Shown here: piece after piece, positions 62,584 through 64,000 of the stretch
Numbering within the stretch: position 1 is the first letter of the stretch
Layout: each line of letters opens with the position of its first letter
Assembly (NCBI GenBank): GCA_964582225.1
Contig: CAZORA010000010.1
Coordinates: 17,398-81,397 of the forward strand
Origin: Dokdonella_A sp964582225
GTDB lineage: Bacteria; Pseudomonadota; Gammaproteobacteria; Xanthomonadales; Rhodanobacteraceae
Reading direction: 5' to 3'
DNA: 64,000 nucleotides
Notes under the pieces: generated by a model
What the model saw: the letters and a program-made list of their open reading frames with translations, nothing else
Database searches by the model: none
Told to the model about the DNA's origin: nothing
Made by a program: the position numbers and the translations under genes

Positions 62584-63201
62584 GTGAGCCGCAGCAAATC
62601 CAGCTCGCGCTGGCTGCGGGAGCATTTCGACGACCCCTTCGTGCAGCGCGCGCAGAAGGAAGGGTGGCGCTCGCGCGCCGTGTTCAAGCTCGAGGAGCTT
62701 CTCGAGCGCGATCGCCTGCTGCGTCCAGGTATGGTGGTGGTCGATCTGGGAGCGGCTCCCGGCGGCTGGTCACAGGTTTTGCGCGAGCGGCTGGGCGAGC
62801 GTGGCCGAGTGATCGCGCTCGACCTCCTGCCGATGCAGGGCATGGGCGGCGTCGAGTTCATCCAGGGCGACTTCCGCGAGGCGGAAATCCTTGAACAACT
62901 GCAAGACCTGCTTGCCGGGGATCAAGTCGATCTTGTACTTTCCGACATGGCCCCCAATCTCAGCGGCATGAAAGCCATCGATCAACCCAGGGTCATGCAT
63001 CTCGTTGAGTTGGCGGAGGAATTCGCCAACCTGCAGTTGCGCGTCGGTGGTGCGTTTCTGAGCAAGGTTTTTCATGGACCGGGATTTGACGAGCTGCTGC
63101 GGCGCTTGCGCCTGCGCTATGGGCGCGTCAGCATTCGCAAGCCGGAGGCTTCTCGTGCGCGCAGCGCCGAGGTGTATGTTCTTGCTGCCGGCAAGCGCTG
63201 A
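62584..63201 (+). CDS. rlmE: 23S rRNA (uridine-2552-2'-O)-methyltransferase RlmE
   Basis: RlmE (RrmJ/FtsJ) methylates U2552 of 23S rRNA in the 50S subunit. The 205-residue protein has RAVFKLEEL with a catalytic Lys, the SAM motif VVDLGAAPGGWSQVL, LVLSDMAPNLSG with the catalytic Asp, and GGAFLSKVF with the second Lys. A GTG start at 62584 is the first that keeps the N-terminal SSSRWLREHFDDPFV. ftsH follows after 86 bases. Confidence 0.95.
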   Translation: MSRSKSSSRWLREHFDDPFVQRAQKEGWRSRAVFKLEELLERDRLLRPGMVVVDLGAAPGGWSQVLRERLGERGRVIALDLLPMQGMGGVEFIQGDFREAEILEQLQDLLAGDQVDLVLSDMAPNLSGMKAIDQPRVMHLVELAEEFANLQLRVGGAFLSKVFHGPGFDELLRRLRLRYGRVSIRKPEASRARSAEVYVLAAGKR

Positions 63202-63287
63202 GCGGACATGATCCGCCGCACTTTCCGCAGCTCCGCGCGGCTTCGGCCCGCCTACTTTCCGCTTGAGGCGGGTTCGAGCCACCCACG

Positions 63288-64000
<713 letters not shown>

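Overview
The window is a contiguous piece of a GC-rich gammaproteobacterial chromosome. The best fit is the order Lysobacterales (Xanthomonadales) or a close relative. This rests on the gene order sdhA-sdhE-ygfX-lolC-lolD-comEC-exbBD-msbA-lpxK, the nagZ-hpt-MTI phosphorylase operon, petABC-sspAB, dapA-bamC divergent from gcvR-bcp, and a TIGR02999-type sigma factor paired with a Ser/Thr kinase. It is mostly core chromosome. I saw no insertion sequence, prophage, CRISPR array or rRNA. There is one tRNA, tRNA-Glu(CTC).

Layout: 1-1351 (-) is an EF-G-like GTPase cut by the window edge. 1612-4618 (+) holds a TonB-like membrane protein, a HAD-UbiA fusion and recO. 4644-5369 (-) is a receiver-HPt protein. 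5548-9004 (+) is a YdbH/YnbE/YdbL-type envelope pair. 9091-13300 (+) holds rlmD, a CYTH phosphatase, nagZ, hpt and an MTI phosphorylase. A cold-shock gene with promoter and terminator follows, then a SleB-like hydrolase (-) and ygfZ (-). 15714-28331 (+) is one long envelope run from sdhA to lpxK and a rhomboid protease. 28834-30732 is a secreted three-domain amidase. 30912-35116 holds phoH (-), bcp-gcvR (-) and dapA-bamC (+). After the tRNA come pcnB-folK-panBC (35403-38982) and rfbA-rfbC-rfbD-manC (39032-42852), then an S9 peptidase. A cysteine synthase-GST pair and an AlgW/DegS protease lie on the minus strand to 47952. petABC-sspA-sspB occupy 48226-52105. A tightly coupled minus-strand operon (decarboxylase, Cds1-like cysteine desulfhydrase, TyrA-like dehydrogenase) fills 52088-55985. 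The right end holds the sigma factor and kinase, fnr-like and hemN (-), a Mth938-like protein and yhbY (-), rlmE (+) and the start of ftsH (+).

How the genes work together: lolCD, msbA, lpxK, exbBD, bamC, algW, the YdbH/YdbL pair and the sugar-nucleotide genes build and monitor the outer membrane. petABC and sdhA belong to aerobic respiration, while the FNR-like regulator and hemN, with a perfect FNR box before hemN, indicate adaptation to low oxygen. NagZ recycles cell wall; the MTI phosphorylase releases hypoxanthine that Hpt can salvage.

Most worth a second look: (1) sdhA stands alone between ygfZ and sdhE, with no sdhB, sdhC or sdhD; (2) the DUF1318 (YdbL) protein is itself a lipoprotein with a YnbE-like N-terminus, and no separate ynbE gene is present; (3) the overlapping decarboxylase-cds1-tyrA operon is an unexpected gene combination; (4) promoter spacing suggests leaderless mRNAs for the sigma factor and for hemN. 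None of these is proven from sequence reading alone.
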